Shown here piece by piece: positions 8,495-17,122 of a stretch of DNA of 64,000 nucleotides (its first letter is position 1; each line of letters opens with the position of its first letter). Source of the DNA: Micromonospora peucetia (GTDB lineage Bacteria; Actinomycetota; Actinomycetes; Mycobacteriales; Micromonosporaceae); NCBI RefSeq assembly GCF_900091625.1, contig NZ_FMIC01000002.1:4960001-5024000 (forward strand), read 5' to 3'. The position numbers were made by a program, and so were the translations under genes. The notes under the pieces were generated by a model, which saw only the letters and a program-made list of their open reading frames with translations, was not told the origin of the DNA and did not search any database.

Positions 8495-9660
8495 GCGTGG
8501 GAGTCGTGGGCGCGGCCGAGGTGGTGCTGCCGGGTGGGCGGCGGTACCGGCTGACCGGGGGCGCCGGCTTCCCGCGCCCGGCCGGGCCGCCGGCCAGCCG
8601 GATCGCGTACGCCGCCGCGCACGTGGTGGCCGATCCGTCGGCCGAGAACACCCCGGGTGCTCCGGCCGTGCTCGACTGGGACCGCACCCTGGCCTTCCGG
8701 CACCACCTGTGGTCGTACGGCTTCGGGGTGGCCGAGGCGATGGACACCGCGCAGCGTGGCATGGGCCTGGACTACCCGGCCACCCGCGAGCTGATCCGGC
8801 GCAGCGCCGCCGAGGCCCGCGCCGTCGGCGGGCGGATCGTCGCGGGCGTCGGCACCGACCAGCTCCCGCCCGGCCCGGCCACCCTGGCCGAGGTCACCCG
8901 CGCCTACCTCGGGCAGCTCGACGACGTGCGGGCCGCCGGGGCCCGCCCGGTGCTGATGTGCAGCCGCCACCTGGCCGCCGCCGCCCGCGGCCGGGAGGAC
9001 TACCTGCGGGTGTACGACGAGCTGCTGACCGCCGCCGACGAGCCGGTGGTGCTGCACTGGCTCGGCCCGATGTTCGACCCGGCGCTGGCGGGCTACTGGG
9101 GATCGGCCGACCTCGACGAGGCCGCCGACGCCGTGGTCGAGCTGATCAAGGCCCACGACACCCGGGTGGACGGCATCAAGGTTTCCCTGCTGGACGCCGA
9201 CCGCGAGGTGGCGTTGCGCCGCCGGCTGCCCGCCGGGGTGCGCCTCTACACCGGCGACGACTTCCACTACCCGGAGCTGATCCGGGGCGACGCGAGCGGT
9301 CACTCCGACGCGCTGCTCGGGGTGTTCGCCGCGATCGCGCCGGCCGCCGCCGCCGCGCTGGCCGCGCTCGACCGGGGGGAGTTGGCGGCGTACGACGAGA
9401 TCTTCGCGCCGACCGTGCCCCTGGCCCGGCACATCTTCGCGGCGCCCACCTGGCACTACAAGACGGGCATCGTCTTCCTGGCCTGGCTGGCCGGGCACCA
9501 GGACCACTTCACGATGGTCGGCGGGGCGCAGTCCGGCCGCTCGCCGGCGCACCTGGCCACCCTGCTCACCCTCGCCGACGCCGCGGGGCTGCTGCCGGAC
9601 GCGGACCTGGCCGCCGCCCGCGCCCGGGCCCTGTTCACCGTCGCGGGGGTGGACCAGTGA
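8491..9660 (+). CDS. DUF993 dihydrodipicolinate-synthase-like protein
   Basis: 389 residues from GTG 8491, overlapping the preceding stop by 4 bp. It matches the DUF993 group of class I aldolase/DapA-fold proteins: an N-terminal strand-rich lead, DRTLAFRHHLWSYGFGVAEA, then barrel strands with VVLHWLGPMFDPALAGYWGS and VDGIKVSLLD. The lysine in DGIKVSLLD is at the position expected for the Schiff-base lysine of DapA-like enzymes. The exact reaction of DUF993 proteins is not known to me; the context suggests cleavage of an oxidised sugar made by the upstream dehydrogenase. Its own 3' end overlaps the next gene. Confidence 0.85.
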   Translation: MSVGVVGAAEVVLPGGRRYRLTGGAGFPRPAGPPASRIAYAAAHVVADPSAENTPGAPAVLDWDRTLAFRHHLWSYGFGVAEAMDTAQRGMGLDYPATRELIRRSAAEARAVGGRIVAGVGTDQLPPGPATLAEVTRAYLGQLDDVRAAGARPVLMCSRHLAAAARGREDYLRVYDELLTAADEPVVLHWLGPMFDPALAGYWGSADLDEAADAVVELIKAHDTRVDGIKVSLLDADREVALRRRLPAGVRLYTGDDFHYPELIRGDASGHSDALLGVFAAIAPAAAAALAALDRGELAAYDEIFAPTVPLARHIFAAPTWHYKTGIVFLAWLAGHQDHFTMVGGAQSGRSPAHLATLLTLADAAGLLPDADLAAARARALFTVAGVDQ

Positions 9661-10517
9661 GCGATCCGGTTTCGCACGCCCCGCAGCCGGGAGCAGTGAA
9701 GGCAGGTGACGGCAACGCTCTGCGGCGGTTCTCGTTCAACCAGGCCACGTCGCAGCACTGGGCGCTGCCCGAGGTCGTCGCCGGTTGCGTCGCCGCCGGC
9801 GTGCCGGGGATCGGGCTGTGGCGGGAGCCGGTCGCCGAGTTCGGCCTGGCCCGCACCGCGAAGCTGGTCCGCGACGCCGGCTTGGCGGTCACCTCACTCT
9901 GCCGGGGCGGCTTCTTCAGCGCCGATGGCTGGCGGGACGAGAACCTGCGCGCCATCGAGGAGGCCGCCGCCCTCGGCACCTCGGTCCTGGTGCTGGTCTC
10001 CGGCGGGCTGCCGGCGGGCAGCCGGGACGTCGACGGCGCCCGCGACCGGGTCGCCGACGCCATCGCCGAGCTGGCCCCGCACGCCGCCGCGGCCGGAGTG
10101 ACCCTGGCGATCGAGCCGCTGCACCCGATGTTCTGCGCCGACCGCTGTGTGGTGTCCACCCTCGGCCAGGCGCTCGACATCGCCGAGCGGTTCGACCCGG
10201 GCGTGGTCGGGGTGGTCGTCGACGCGTACCACGTGTGGTGGGACGACACCGTGTACGCGCAGATCGCCCGGGCCGGGGCGCGGATCGCCGCGTTCCAGGT
10301 GTGCGACTGGGTCACGCCGCTGCCCGAGGGGGTGCTGCTCGGCCGGGCCCTGCCCGGTGCCGGCTGCATCGAGCTGCGCCGGCTGCGGGAGGCCGTCGAC
10401 GCGGCCGGCTACACCGGGCCGGTCGAGGTGGAGGTCTTCTCGGCGCAGGTGTGGGCCCGGCCCGGCCGGGAGGTCCTCGACGCGTCCGTCGCGGGATACC
10501 TGCACCACGTCGCCTGA
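9657..10517 (+). CDS. xylose-isomerase-like TIM-barrel sugar isomerase/epimerase
   Basis: 286 residues from GTG 9657 (GTGA overlap with the DUF993 gene). AP-endonuclease-2/xylose-isomerase-like barrel: FSFNQATSQHWALPEVVAG at the start, VTLAIEPLHPMFCADRC and VVGVVVDAYHVWWDD supplying the Glu, Asp and His metal ligands, and the terminal YTGPVEVEVFS strand with the last conserved Glu. Such proteins isomerise, epimerise or dehydrate ketoses and inositol derivatives (IolE/IolH-like). It is the last gene of the LacI-controlled operon; a strong hairpin follows its stop codon by 5 bp. Confidence 0.9.
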   Translation: MSDPVSHAPQPGAVKAGDGNALRRFSFNQATSQHWALPEVVAGCVAAGVPGIGLWREPVAEFGLARTAKLVRDAGLAVTSLCRGGFFSADGWRDENLRAIEEAAALGTSVLVLVSGGLPAGSRDVDGARDRVADAIAELAPHAAAAGVTLAIEPLHPMFCADRCVVSTLGQALDIAERFDPGVVGVVVDAYHVWWDDTVYAQIARAGARIAAFQVCDWVTPLPEGVLLGRALPGAGCIELRRLREAVDAAGYTGPVEVEVFSAQVWARPGREVLDASVAGYLHHVA

Positions 10518-10521
10518 GCAC

Positions 10522-10561
10522 GGTCCCGGCCGGCTGCCGGGCCCGACAGCCGGCCGGGACC
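10522..10561 (+). terminator. hairpin terminator after the sugar operon
   Basis: GGTCCCGGCCGGCTG and its exact reverse complement form a 15-bp perfect stem with a 10-nt loop, beginning 5 bp after the isomerase stop. There is no T-run, as is usual for actinobacterial intrinsic terminators. Confidence 0.75.
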
Positions 10562-10631
10562 AAGCGAGGATGCGGAGGTGACGGATCGGCCGACAAGTGG
10601 CGTCGTCTTCACCTGACCGGCCCGGCTCTCT

Positions 10632-10660
10632 ATGATCGGCTGAAAACTGTCGCCGATCAT
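10632..10660. promoter_or_regulatory. inverted repeat upstream of glcDF, candidate operator
   Basis: ATGATCGGC and GCCGATCAT are perfect 9-bp arms separated by an 11-nt A-rich spacer (TGAAAACTGTC), ending 56 bp before the GlcD-like start. This is the only dyad in the 155-bp leader between the upstream terminator and the gene. The size fits a dimeric repressor such as a GntR/FadR-type protein, but no regulator gene is adjacent, so this is inference. Confidence 0.5.
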
Positions 10661-10716
10661 GTGGCAGGTCGACGGCAAAAACCTACGGGCGCGGGCCAGC
10701 GCCGGGAAGGGTGGGC

Positions 10717-12102
10717 ATGGCGCTGTCCACGACCGTCCTCGCCGAGCTGCGCGGTATCGTCGGCCCGTCGCACGTTCACGACGCGGCCGGCGACCTGGTG
10801 GCGTACGCGCGGGACGCGACGCCCCTCTTCTCGCACCGACCCGACGCGGTGGTCTTCCCGGCCGACACCGCCGAGGTCGCCGCGGTGCTGGCGCTCGCCA
10901 CCCGGTGCGGGGTGCCCGTGGTGCCCCGCGGCGCGGGCTCCAACCTGTGCGCCGCGACCGTGCCGCTGCGCGGCGGCATCGTGCTGGTGCTGACCCGGCT
11001 CAACGCCATCCTGGAGGTCAGCGCCGACGAGCTGCTCGCCCGGGTGCAACCGGGCGTGACCAGCGCCGCCCTGGCCGACGCTGCCGCCGCACGGGGCCTG
11101 CTCTGGGTGCCCGACCCGGGCAGCCGCACCGTCGCCACCGTCGGCGGCACCATCGCCACCTGCGCGGGCGGGCTGCGTGGCCTGAAGTACGGCGTGACCC
11201 GCAACTACGTGCTGGGCCTGGAGGCGGTGCTGCCCACCGGCGAGGTGATCCGCACCGGCGGCCGGCTGTGGAAGGACGTCGCCGGCTACGACCTGACCCG
11301 GCTGCTCACCGGCTCCGAGGGCACCCTCGCCGTGATCACCGAGGCGACCGTGGCGCTGCTGCCCGCCCCGGAGTCGACGAACACCGGGGTGGCGTACTTC
11401 CCGACACTGGCCGACGCGGGGGAGGCCGTCGCCCGGGTGATCCGGGCCGGGGTGGTGCCGGCGACGCTGGAGTTCCTCGACCGGGCCTGCATCGGGGCCG
11501 TGGAGGACTTCGCCCACCTGGGCCTGCGAACCGACGCCGGCGCCCTGCTGCTCTTCGGCGACGACGGCCCGCCCGACCTGGTCGCCACCCACCTGGACCG
11601 GATCGGCGCGGCCTGCGTCGAGGCCGGCGCGGTGGAGGTAACCACGGCCCGCGAGGTCGCCCAGGCCGAGGCGCTGCTGGCCGCCCGCCGCTGCGCGCTG
11701 CCGGCGTTGTCCCGCCGGGGCGGGGTGACCATCCTGGAGGACGCCACCGTGCCCCGGCCGCGGATCGCCGAGATGGTCGACCGGATCGACGCCATCGCCG
11801 CCCGGCACGGCGTCGCCATCGCCACCTTCGGCCACGCCGGTGACGGCAACCTGCACCCCACCTGTGTGCTCGACTCGGCCGAGGACCACGACGCGGTACG
11901 CCGGGCCGAGGCGGCCTTCGCCGACGTCTTCGCCGCCGCCATCGAGCTCGGCGGCACGATCACCGGTGAGCACGGGGTCGGCGCGGCGAAGCTGCCGTTC
12001 CTCGCCGCCCGCCTCGGCGACGACCAGCTCGCCCTGCTGCGCCGGATCAAGACCGCCTTCGACCCGGCCGGCATCCTCAACCCCGGAAAGCTGGGCTCGT
12101 GA
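10717..12102 (+). CDS. glcD: glycolate oxidase subunit GlcD-like FAD-binding oxidoreductase
   Basis: 461 residues from ATG 10717, which has GGGAAGG six bases upstream; a GTG two codons earlier overlaps that site. The PCMH-type FAD_binding_4 domain (about 35-215) includes PRGAGSNLCAATVPLRGG and GGTIATCAGGLRGLKYG. The FAD-linked oxidase C-terminal domain holds the metal-binding HAGDGNLHPT and the closing GEHGVGAAK. GlcD-type subunits oxidise glycolate or D-lactate and related 2-hydroxyacids, passing electrons through the iron-sulphur partner GlcF. That partner is encoded next with a 4-bp overlap. GlcE is not adjacent, so the enzyme may be a two-component GlcDF or a D-lactate dehydrogenase. The exact substrate is unknown. 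Confidence 0.88.
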   Translation: MALSTTVLAELRGIVGPSHVHDAAGDLVAYARDATPLFSHRPDAVVFPADTAEVAAVLALATRCGVPVVPRGAGSNLCAATVPLRGGIVLVLTRLNAILEVSADELLARVQPGVTSAALADAAAARGLLWVPDPGSRTVATVGGTIATCAGGLRGLKYGVTRNYVLGLEAVLPTGEVIRTGGRLWKDVAGYDLTRLLTGSEGTLAVITEATVALLPAPESTNTGVAYFPTLADAGEAVARVIRAGVVPATLEFLDRACIGAVEDFAHLGLRTDAGALLLFGDDGPPDLVATHLDRIGAACVEAGAVEVTTAREVAQAEALLAARRCALPALSRRGGVTILEDATVPRPRIAEMVDRIDAIAARHGVAIATFGHAGDGNLHPTCVLDSAEDHDAVRRAEAAFADVFAAAIELGGTITGEHGVGAAKLPFLAARLGDDQLALLRRIKTAFDPAGILNPGKLGS

Positions 12103-13172
12103 CCGGCGACGTGTTCAACCCGGAACAACTGTCCCGCTGCATCTCCTGCGGGTTCTGCCTGCCGGCCTGCCCCACGTACGCGATGACCGGCGACGAGGCC
12201 TCCTCGCCGCGCGGCCGGATCACCCTGATGCGCGCGTTGCAGGACGGCACCCTGCCCCCGGACGACGCCACCCTCGCCGAGCAGTCCTCGTTCTGCCTGG
12301 GCTGCCGGGCCTGCGAGCCGGTCTGCCCGGCCGGCGTCGAGTACGGCGACCTGCTGGAACAGTGGCGGGTGCACCAGTGGCGGGGCTGGCGACGGCCGCT
12401 GGTGGCCCGGGCGCTGATGCTGCTGGTCGAGCAGCGGTGGCTGCTACGGCTGCTCGGCCTGGTCCGCCGCGCTGCCCGCGGCCAGGGCGTCTCCGGGTCC
12501 GCCGCCGACGAGCCGGGCGCGCAGCTCATGCTGGGCTGCGTGGAGCGGGGGCTCTTTCCTGCGGTCAGCCGCGCCGCCCAGAGTCTCGCACCGGAACTCG
12601 CGGTCCCCACCGCGCAGGGCTGCTGCGGCGCGCTGCACGCGCACAACGGCGACCTGGCCGGCGGCGAGCGGCTGGCCGAGCGGCTCGGCGAGGACCTGCC
12701 GGGCACGATCGTCACCACCTCCGGCGGCTGCGCCGCACACCTGGCCTCCGTGCTCGGCCGGGACCGGGTGCGCGAGCTGTCCACCTGGATCGCCGGCCGG
12801 CCCGCCGGAGCCGAGCTGCGGGTGGCTGGGCGGCGAGCCAGGGTCGCCCTCCAGGACTCCTGCCATCTGCGCAACGGCCTAAGCGTCTTCGCCGAGCCCC
12901 GGGCGCTGCTGCGCCAGGTCGCCGACTACGTGGAGCTGCCCTCGGCGGCCACCTGCTGCGGGGCGGCCGGCACGTACTCGCTGCTGCGGGCCAAGGACTC
13001 GCGGCGGATCCTCGACGCGAAGCTCGACGAGATCGAGGCCGCGGGGGTCGACCTGGTGGTGGCCGTCAACCCGGGCTGCCTGCGGCAGCTGCGTACCGGT
13101 CTGCGCCGGCGCCGGTCGGCCGTGCGGGCCGTGCACCTCGCCGAGCTGCTCACCCGCGTCGAGTCGCCGTAG
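12099..13172 (+). CDS. glcF: glycolate oxidase iron-sulfur subunit GlcF-like
   Basis: 357 residues from GTG 12099 (GTGA overlap). Two 4Fe-4S motifs lie in the first 85 residues, CISCGFCLPACP and CLGCRACEPVCP. Two CCG domains follow, with GCCGALHAHNGD and TCCGAAGTYS, the cysteine-rich heterodisulphide-reductase-like repeats found in GlcF, LldE and GlpC. It transfers electrons from the GlcD flavin to the quinone pool at the cytoplasmic membrane. Length and motif order agree with GlcF. A bidirectional hairpin follows about 60 bp after the stop. Confidence 0.88.
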   Translation: MTGDVFNPEQLSRCISCGFCLPACPTYAMTGDEASSPRGRITLMRALQDGTLPPDDATLAEQSSFCLGCRACEPVCPAGVEYGDLLEQWRVHQWRGWRRPLVARALMLLVEQRWLLRLLGLVRRAARGQGVSGSAADEPGAQLMLGCVERGLFPAVSRAAQSLAPELAVPTAQGCCGALHAHNGDLAGGERLAERLGEDLPGTIVTTSGGCAAHLASVLGRDRVRELSTWIAGRPAGAELRVAGRRARVALQDSCHLRNGLSVFAEPRALLRQVADYVELPSAATCCGAAGTYSLLRAKDSRRILDAKLDEIEAAGVDLVVAVNPGCLRQLRTGLRRRRSAVRAVHLAELLTRVESP

Positions 13173-13233
13173 CGACACTCCGGCAGGGACGTGAGGAGCC
13201 CGGGCGCGCGACGCCGACCCGGACGAGTGCTGA

Positions 13234-13270
13234 AACGGCCCGGACCCCCCTCACAGGGGTCCGGGCCGTT
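13234..13270. terminator. bidirectional terminator between glcF and the FtsX-type gene
   Basis: AACGGCCCGGACCCC and its exact complement form a 15-bp stem with a 7-nt loop. It lies between the two convergent genes and is flanked by A- and T-containing ends on both strands, so it can serve both. Confidence 0.8.
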
Positions 13271-13321
13271 CGCCGCGATCCGCTTCAGCCGGTCGGCGAT
13301 CCACCGTACGTGGACCTGCCT

Positions 13322-15601
13322 TCACTCGGTACGCATGCCGTCCGGCCTGGTCAGCCGCCACAGCACCGGCAGGCTGAGCCCGGTGACCAGCAGCACCACC
13401 GCCGCACCGAGGCCGGTCGAGATGCCCAACGCCGGCCAGGCGACCGCGACCGGCGTCCGCACCATGCGCAGCAGCACCGCGCCGAGGCCCAGCCCGAACA
13501 TGACCGCCAGGGCGAGCCCGATCACCACCGGCACGGCGCTCTGCCACAGCACCGACCAGCTCAGCGTGGAACGGCGGGTGCCGACCGCGACCAGCATCGC
13601 CAACAGTCGGCGGCGTTCCCGGAGCTGCTCCAGCACGCCGACGAGCATGCTGGCCCCGATCAGCAGCAGGGTGACCACGGCACCGATGTAGAGGCCGCGC
13701 TGGACGTTGACGAACCGGGTGGACTGTCGGGTCTCGCTGAGGGTGAGCACCGAGGCGGACGGGTCGATGCCGGCGGCGGCGTTGCGAACGTGCTCCACCG
13801 CGTCCGGCTGGTCGGGCGCGAGCCGCAGGTAGGCGAGGCCGCCCAGCGGGCCCAGTCGGGCGGCGTCGACCGCGCCGGGGGTGGCCAGCACGCTGGACTG
13901 CCGGTCGCCGGCGGGGTCGGCGCGCATCGGCGCCGCCCGGGCGTTCAGGGGGATCCGCCAGGCCGATCCGATGGTGTCCCGGACGGTGACGGTCGCGCCC
14001 GGCTGGATGCCCGTCTGCGGGGCCTCGGGGTCCCGGACCAGGAAGACGTCGCCGTCGGTGCACCGGTCGAGTCGGGCGAACTCGGCCAGCTCGGTGCAGT
14101 CGCCGATCCGCAGGTCGACGACGTCGTCGCTGCCGGCGGCCCCAGCCACGGTCAGCAGGGTGGTGTTGCTGTCGGTCACGCCGGGTGCGGCGGCCAGCCG
14201 GTCCAGCGCGATGGCGGCGTCCGGGTGGGCGGCGAACCGCACCTGCACCTGGGCGCGGGAGGTGTCCTGCCCGGTGTCGGAGGTGAACTGGTTGGCGACG
14301 CCGGCGAAGAGCATCTGCAACCCGATGGTGCCCGCCACGGCGACCGCGATGCCGTTGACCAGCCGCGCCGAGGCGGCGCTGTCGAGTTGGAGTCGGCGCA
14401 CCGCGAGCTGCCACGCGACCGGGCCACCGCGCAGCCGGCGTACCAGCAGGTCGGTCAGCCAGGGCAGCAGGGTGACCACCCCGACCAGCAGCAGCACGGC
14501 GCCGGCCGCGGTCTGCCGCTCGACGCCCAGCGGGGCGACGCCGGCCGCGCCGGCCAGCAGCAGCCCGACCCCGGCGGCGGGCAGCAGCAGCCGCCACACC
14601 AGCCGGCGGCGCACCGGTGTCGCGCGCCGGGTCACCCCGAGCGGCTCGACCAGCACGGCGCGCATCGACACCAGGGTCACCACCACGGCGAGCGCCGGCA
14701 CCGCCAGCGCGACGGCGACGGCCAGCGGCAGCGGCGGGCGCACGTCGGCGGCGTACACGCTCAGGTCCATCAGCGTGACCAGCGGCACCACCTGCCGGCC
14801 GAGCGCGAAGAACACGCCGCCGACCGCGACGCCGAGCAGCGCGCCGGCGGTGGCCTCCCCGGCGGCGATGCGACGGACCATCGCGGCGTCCGCGCCGACC
14901 AGCCGCAGCGCGGCCAGCCGCCGGTCGCGCCGTTCCCCGCCGAAGCGCACCGCCGCGCCGAGGAAGACCGCGATGGGCAGCAGCAGGACGACGAAGATGA
15001 CGACCACCAGCAGCATCAACACCGGGCCGAAGGCCTCGCCGGGCAGCCCGCCGCCGAACGCGTCGAGCCGGGTCGCGCGGTCCGCGTCAAGGGTGTCGTT
15101 GCCCAGGTAGAAGGCCAGCTCGCGCGGGCCGGCCAGCCCTTCGTCGCCGATCGTGCCGGTGACCGTGGCCCCATCCAGCCGGGGCGCGAACAGCGCACCG
15201 TCGGCGGAGTCGAGCAGGTCGCGCAGCGCGGGGGAGACCACCACCTCGCCGGCGCGGGGCAGCGTCGCCAACCCCGGCGGTACCGGCGCGGCCGGGCCCT
15301 CGGGGCGCAGCACCCGGCCGCGTACCGGCTGCCCCCGGAACTCGGTGTCGGCCTGCCGGATCAGCAGCGTGTTCGCGGCGGCCGGGACCTTCTCGCCCAT
15401 CCGCAGGTCGTCGCGGGCGTCGCCGCGCGCCTCGCGGGCGTCCAGCGCGCCGGGCACCGCGGCGCCGAGCAGCAGCATCGCCACACCGACCCCCACACCG
15501 ACCGCGGTGAGCACCGCCCGCAGCCAGCCGTCCCGGCCGCCGGTGAACGCCATCCGGGCGCCCATCGCCAGGTCGGCCGCGCGGTCACGCAGCCACGTCA
15601 C
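13322..15601 (-). CDS. FtsX-like ABC transporter permease
   Basis: 759 residues from GTG 15601, overlapping the ATPase stop (GTGA). The protein has an N-terminal membrane anchor (AVLTAVGVGVGVAMLLLGAA), a large extracytoplasmic loop, and two blocks of three membrane segments, each an FtsX domain. VVIFVVLLLPIAVFLGAAVRF and VVTLLLIGASMLVGVLEQL begin these blocks. This MacB/FtsX type couples ATP use to mechanical work on an exported peptide or lipid, or to bacitracin-type resistance. The gene is the last of a PadR - ATPase - permease operon, so the export function is probably induced by a PadR ligand. The substrate is unknown. Confidence 0.88.
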   Translation of the reverse strand: MTWLRDRAADLAMGARMAFTGGRDGWLRAVLTAVGVGVGVAMLLLGAAVPGALDAREARGDARDDLRMGEKVPAAANTLLIRQADTEFRGQPVRGRVLRPEGPAAPVPPGLATLPRAGEVVVSPALRDLLDSADGALFAPRLDGATVTGTIGDEGLAGPRELAFYLGNDTLDADRATRLDAFGGGLPGEAFGPVLMLLVVVIFVVLLLPIAVFLGAAVRFGGERRDRRLAALRLVGADAAMVRRIAAGEATAGALLGVAVGGVFFALGRQVVPLVTLMDLSVYAADVRPPLPLAVAVALAVPALAVVVTLVSMRAVLVEPLGVTRRATPVRRRLVWRLLLPAAGVGLLLAGAAGVAPLGVERQTAAGAVLLLVGVVTLLPWLTDLLVRRLRGGPVAWQLAVRRLQLDSAASARLVNGIAVAVAGTIGLQMLFAGVANQFTSDTGQDTSRAQVQVRFAAHPDAAIALDRLAAAPGVTDSNTTLLTVAGAAGSDDVVDLRIGDCTELAEFARLDRCTDGDVFLVRDPEAPQTGIQPGATVTVRDTIGSAWRIPLNARAAPMRADPAGDRQSSVLATPGAVDAARLGPLGGLAYLRLAPDQPDAVEHVRNAAAGIDPSASVLTLSETRQSTRFVNVQRGLYIGAVVTLLLIGASMLVGVLEQLRERRRLLAMLVAVGTRRSTLSWSVLWQSAVPVVIGLALAVMFGLGLGAVLLRMVRTPVAVAWPALGISTGLGAAVVLLVTGLSLPVLWRLTRPDGMRTE

Positions 15602-16278
15602 GCCGCGACCTCCAGATCCCGGGTGCGGCCGTCGCGCACCACGACCTCCCGATCGGAGTACGCGGCGACCCGCGCCTCGTGGGTCACCAGCACCACAGCC
15701 GCCCCGCTGTCCCGGGCGGCGGCGGTGAGCAGCCGCATCACCCGCTCGCCGTTGAGCGAGTCCAGCGCGCCGGTCGGCTCGTCGGCGAAGACCACCCGTG
15801 GCCCGGTGACAAGCGCCCGCGCGACCGCCACCCGCTGCCCCTGCCCGCCGGAGACCTCCCCGGGCCGCTTGCCGGCCACCTCGGTGACCTCCAGTCGGTT
15901 CAGCCACTCGGCGGCCCGCCGCTCCGCCTCGCGGCGGCCGACCCGGGCCAGCCGCAACGGCAGCGCCACGTTCTCCAGGCAGGTCAGCTCCGGTACGAGC
16001 TGGCCGAACTGGAAGACGAAGCCGAACTCCTCCCGGCGCAGCGCGCTGCGCTCGACGTCGGTGAGAGCGGCCAGGTCCCGGCCGGCGTAGCGCACCCGGC
16101 CGGAGTCGGGCCGGACGATGCCGGCGAGGCAGTGCAGCAGGGTGGACTTGCCGGAGCCCGACGAGCCCATCACGGCCAGCACCTCGCCCGGGTGCACGCG
16201 CAGGCTCGCACCGTCGAGCGCCCGGGTGGGGCCGAACGAGCGGTGCAGGTCCTCGGCGACCAGCAGCGGGGCGGTCAC
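15598..16278 (-). CDS. ABC transporter ATP-binding protein (LolD/MacB type)
   Basis: 226 residues from GTG 16278 (GTGA overlap with padR). All ABC motifs are present: Walker A GSSGSGKST, Q-loop FVFQFGQLVPELTCLENVAL, signature VSGGQGQRVAVARAL, Walker B VVFADEPTGALDS and the H-loop VTHEARVAAY. The DEPTGALDS form is typical of LolD/MacB/FtsE ATPases that partner with FtsX-like permeases, here encoded immediately downstream. Confidence 0.93.
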   Translation of the reverse strand: MTAPLLVAEDLHRSFGPTRALDGASLRVHPGEVLAVMGSSGSGKSTLLHCLAGIVRPDSGRVRYAGRDLAALTDVERSALRREEFGFVFQFGQLVPELTCLENVALPLRLARVGRREAERRAAEWLNRLEVTEVAGKRPGEVSGGQGQRVAVARALVTGPRVVFADEPTGALDSLNGERVMRLLTAAARDSGAAVVLVTHEARVAAYSDREVVVRDGRTRDLEVAA

Positions 16279-16799
16279 GACCGGACCGCCGCGGCGAGCT
16301 CGTCGAGGCGGGCGGCGGTCAGCTCCAGCCAGCGCAGGTCGGCCTCCAGATGGAACAGGGCGTGGTCGCAGATGAGCTGTTCGGCGAGGTCACCGTCGCG
16401 CTTGCGCCGGGTCAGCTCGCGCATCATCCGCAGGTGCTCGGCGCGCTGCACGTCGAGCACGTCTGCGGCGGGCCGGCCGGTCAGCAGGGCCAGCACCACC
16501 TTGGTGTAGAGGGTGCTCTGCAGGTAGGGCTCGGGTTTCTCGGCCCGGGCCAGCCACTGCGCCACGTCGGTGACGCCGGCCTCGGTGATCGCGTACCGCT
16601 TGCGCTCCGGGCCCTCGCCCGGCTCCACCGACTCCACCTCGACCAGGCCGCCGCGCAGCAGCCGGGAGAGGGTGGCGTAGACCTGCCCGTACGCGACCGG
16701 GCGGGCGTGCCCGAAGCGCTCGTCGTAGAGGCGTTTGATGTCGTAACCGTGGCGGGGGGTGGCCTCCAGGAGGCCGAGGAAGGTCTGTCCGATCGACAT
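16275..16799 (-). CDS. PadR family transcriptional regulator
   Basis: 174 residues from ATG 16799; the family N-terminus MSIGQTFLGLLEATPRHGYD fits this start exactly. Winged helix at residues 1-75 (RPVAYGQVYATLSRLLRGGL, then the wing GEGPERKRYAITEAG), followed by the PadR C-terminal helical dimerisation domain (Vir_act_alpha_C). PadR proteins repress transporter genes until a toxic ligand binds. It heads the operon with the ABC ATPase and FtsX permease, and a perfect 30-bp palindrome lies 10 bp upstream of its start, so autoregulation is very likely. Confidence 0.92.
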   Translation of the reverse strand: MSIGQTFLGLLEATPRHGYDIKRLYDERFGHARPVAYGQVYATLSRLLRGGLVEVESVEPGEGPERKRYAITEAGVTDVAQWLARAEKPEPYLQSTLYTKVVLALLTGRPAADVLDVQRAEHLRMMRELTRRKRDGDLAEQLICDHALFHLEADLRWLELTAARLDELAAAVRS

Positions 16800-16808
16800 G
16801 CCTGGGAC

Positions 16809-16838
16809 TATACACATCGCGTATACGCGATGTGTATA
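16809..16838. promoter_or_regulatory. perfect 30-bp palindrome, PadR operator
   Basis: The half-site TATACACATCGCGTA is followed directly by its exact reverse complement, giving a gap-free 30-bp palindrome in an otherwise GC-rich region. It contains the ATGTGTAT/ATACACAT elements recognised by PadR proteins and TATA-like hexamers that could be the -10 region. Its position immediately before the PadR start implies direct repressor occlusion of the promoter. Confidence 0.85.
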
Positions 16839-16958
16839 CCCATGTAGATGGCGGGCGTCCCGGCTGCGGACCAGTGGCCGTAGCGGTCGCGGACCTACGA
16901 GAAGTCCACCGAGAGTCCCCGACACAGACATCGAGGTGTCCGGCCGATAGGGGTCACT

Positions 16959-17120
16959 TCAGCAGTTGTTGAGGACCACCAGGCCCGAGTAGTAGACCGG
17001 ATTGCCGTTGGCCGACTTCAACGTGCCGTCGAGGTAGGCCCCGTCTGCGTACTGCGTCGCTGCCGTCTGAGTGCCGCTGCCCTCACTCGACGAGACGACC
17101 CGTCCGGTTACGCGCCGCGC
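16959..17120 (-). pseudogene. 3' fragment of an unidentified gene
   Basis: A short reading frame with good G/C third positions ends in ...NPVYYSGLVVLNNC and lies directly after the stop of the NB-ARC/DnaJ gene in a different frame. It has no start codon of its own that fits; read upstream it runs into the out-of-frame DnaJ segment. It looks like the C-terminal tail of a secreted or cell-wall protein (Gly/Asn/Tyr-rich, terminal Cys) left behind by a rearrangement. I do not recognise the family. Confidence 0.35.
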
Positions 17121-17122
17121 GG

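Noticed and set aside
11840..16090. Plus-strand frame of about 1400 codons over glcD/glcF and the ABC operon
   Set aside because: It overlaps real genes on both strands; no domain is recognisable and codon bias is wrong.
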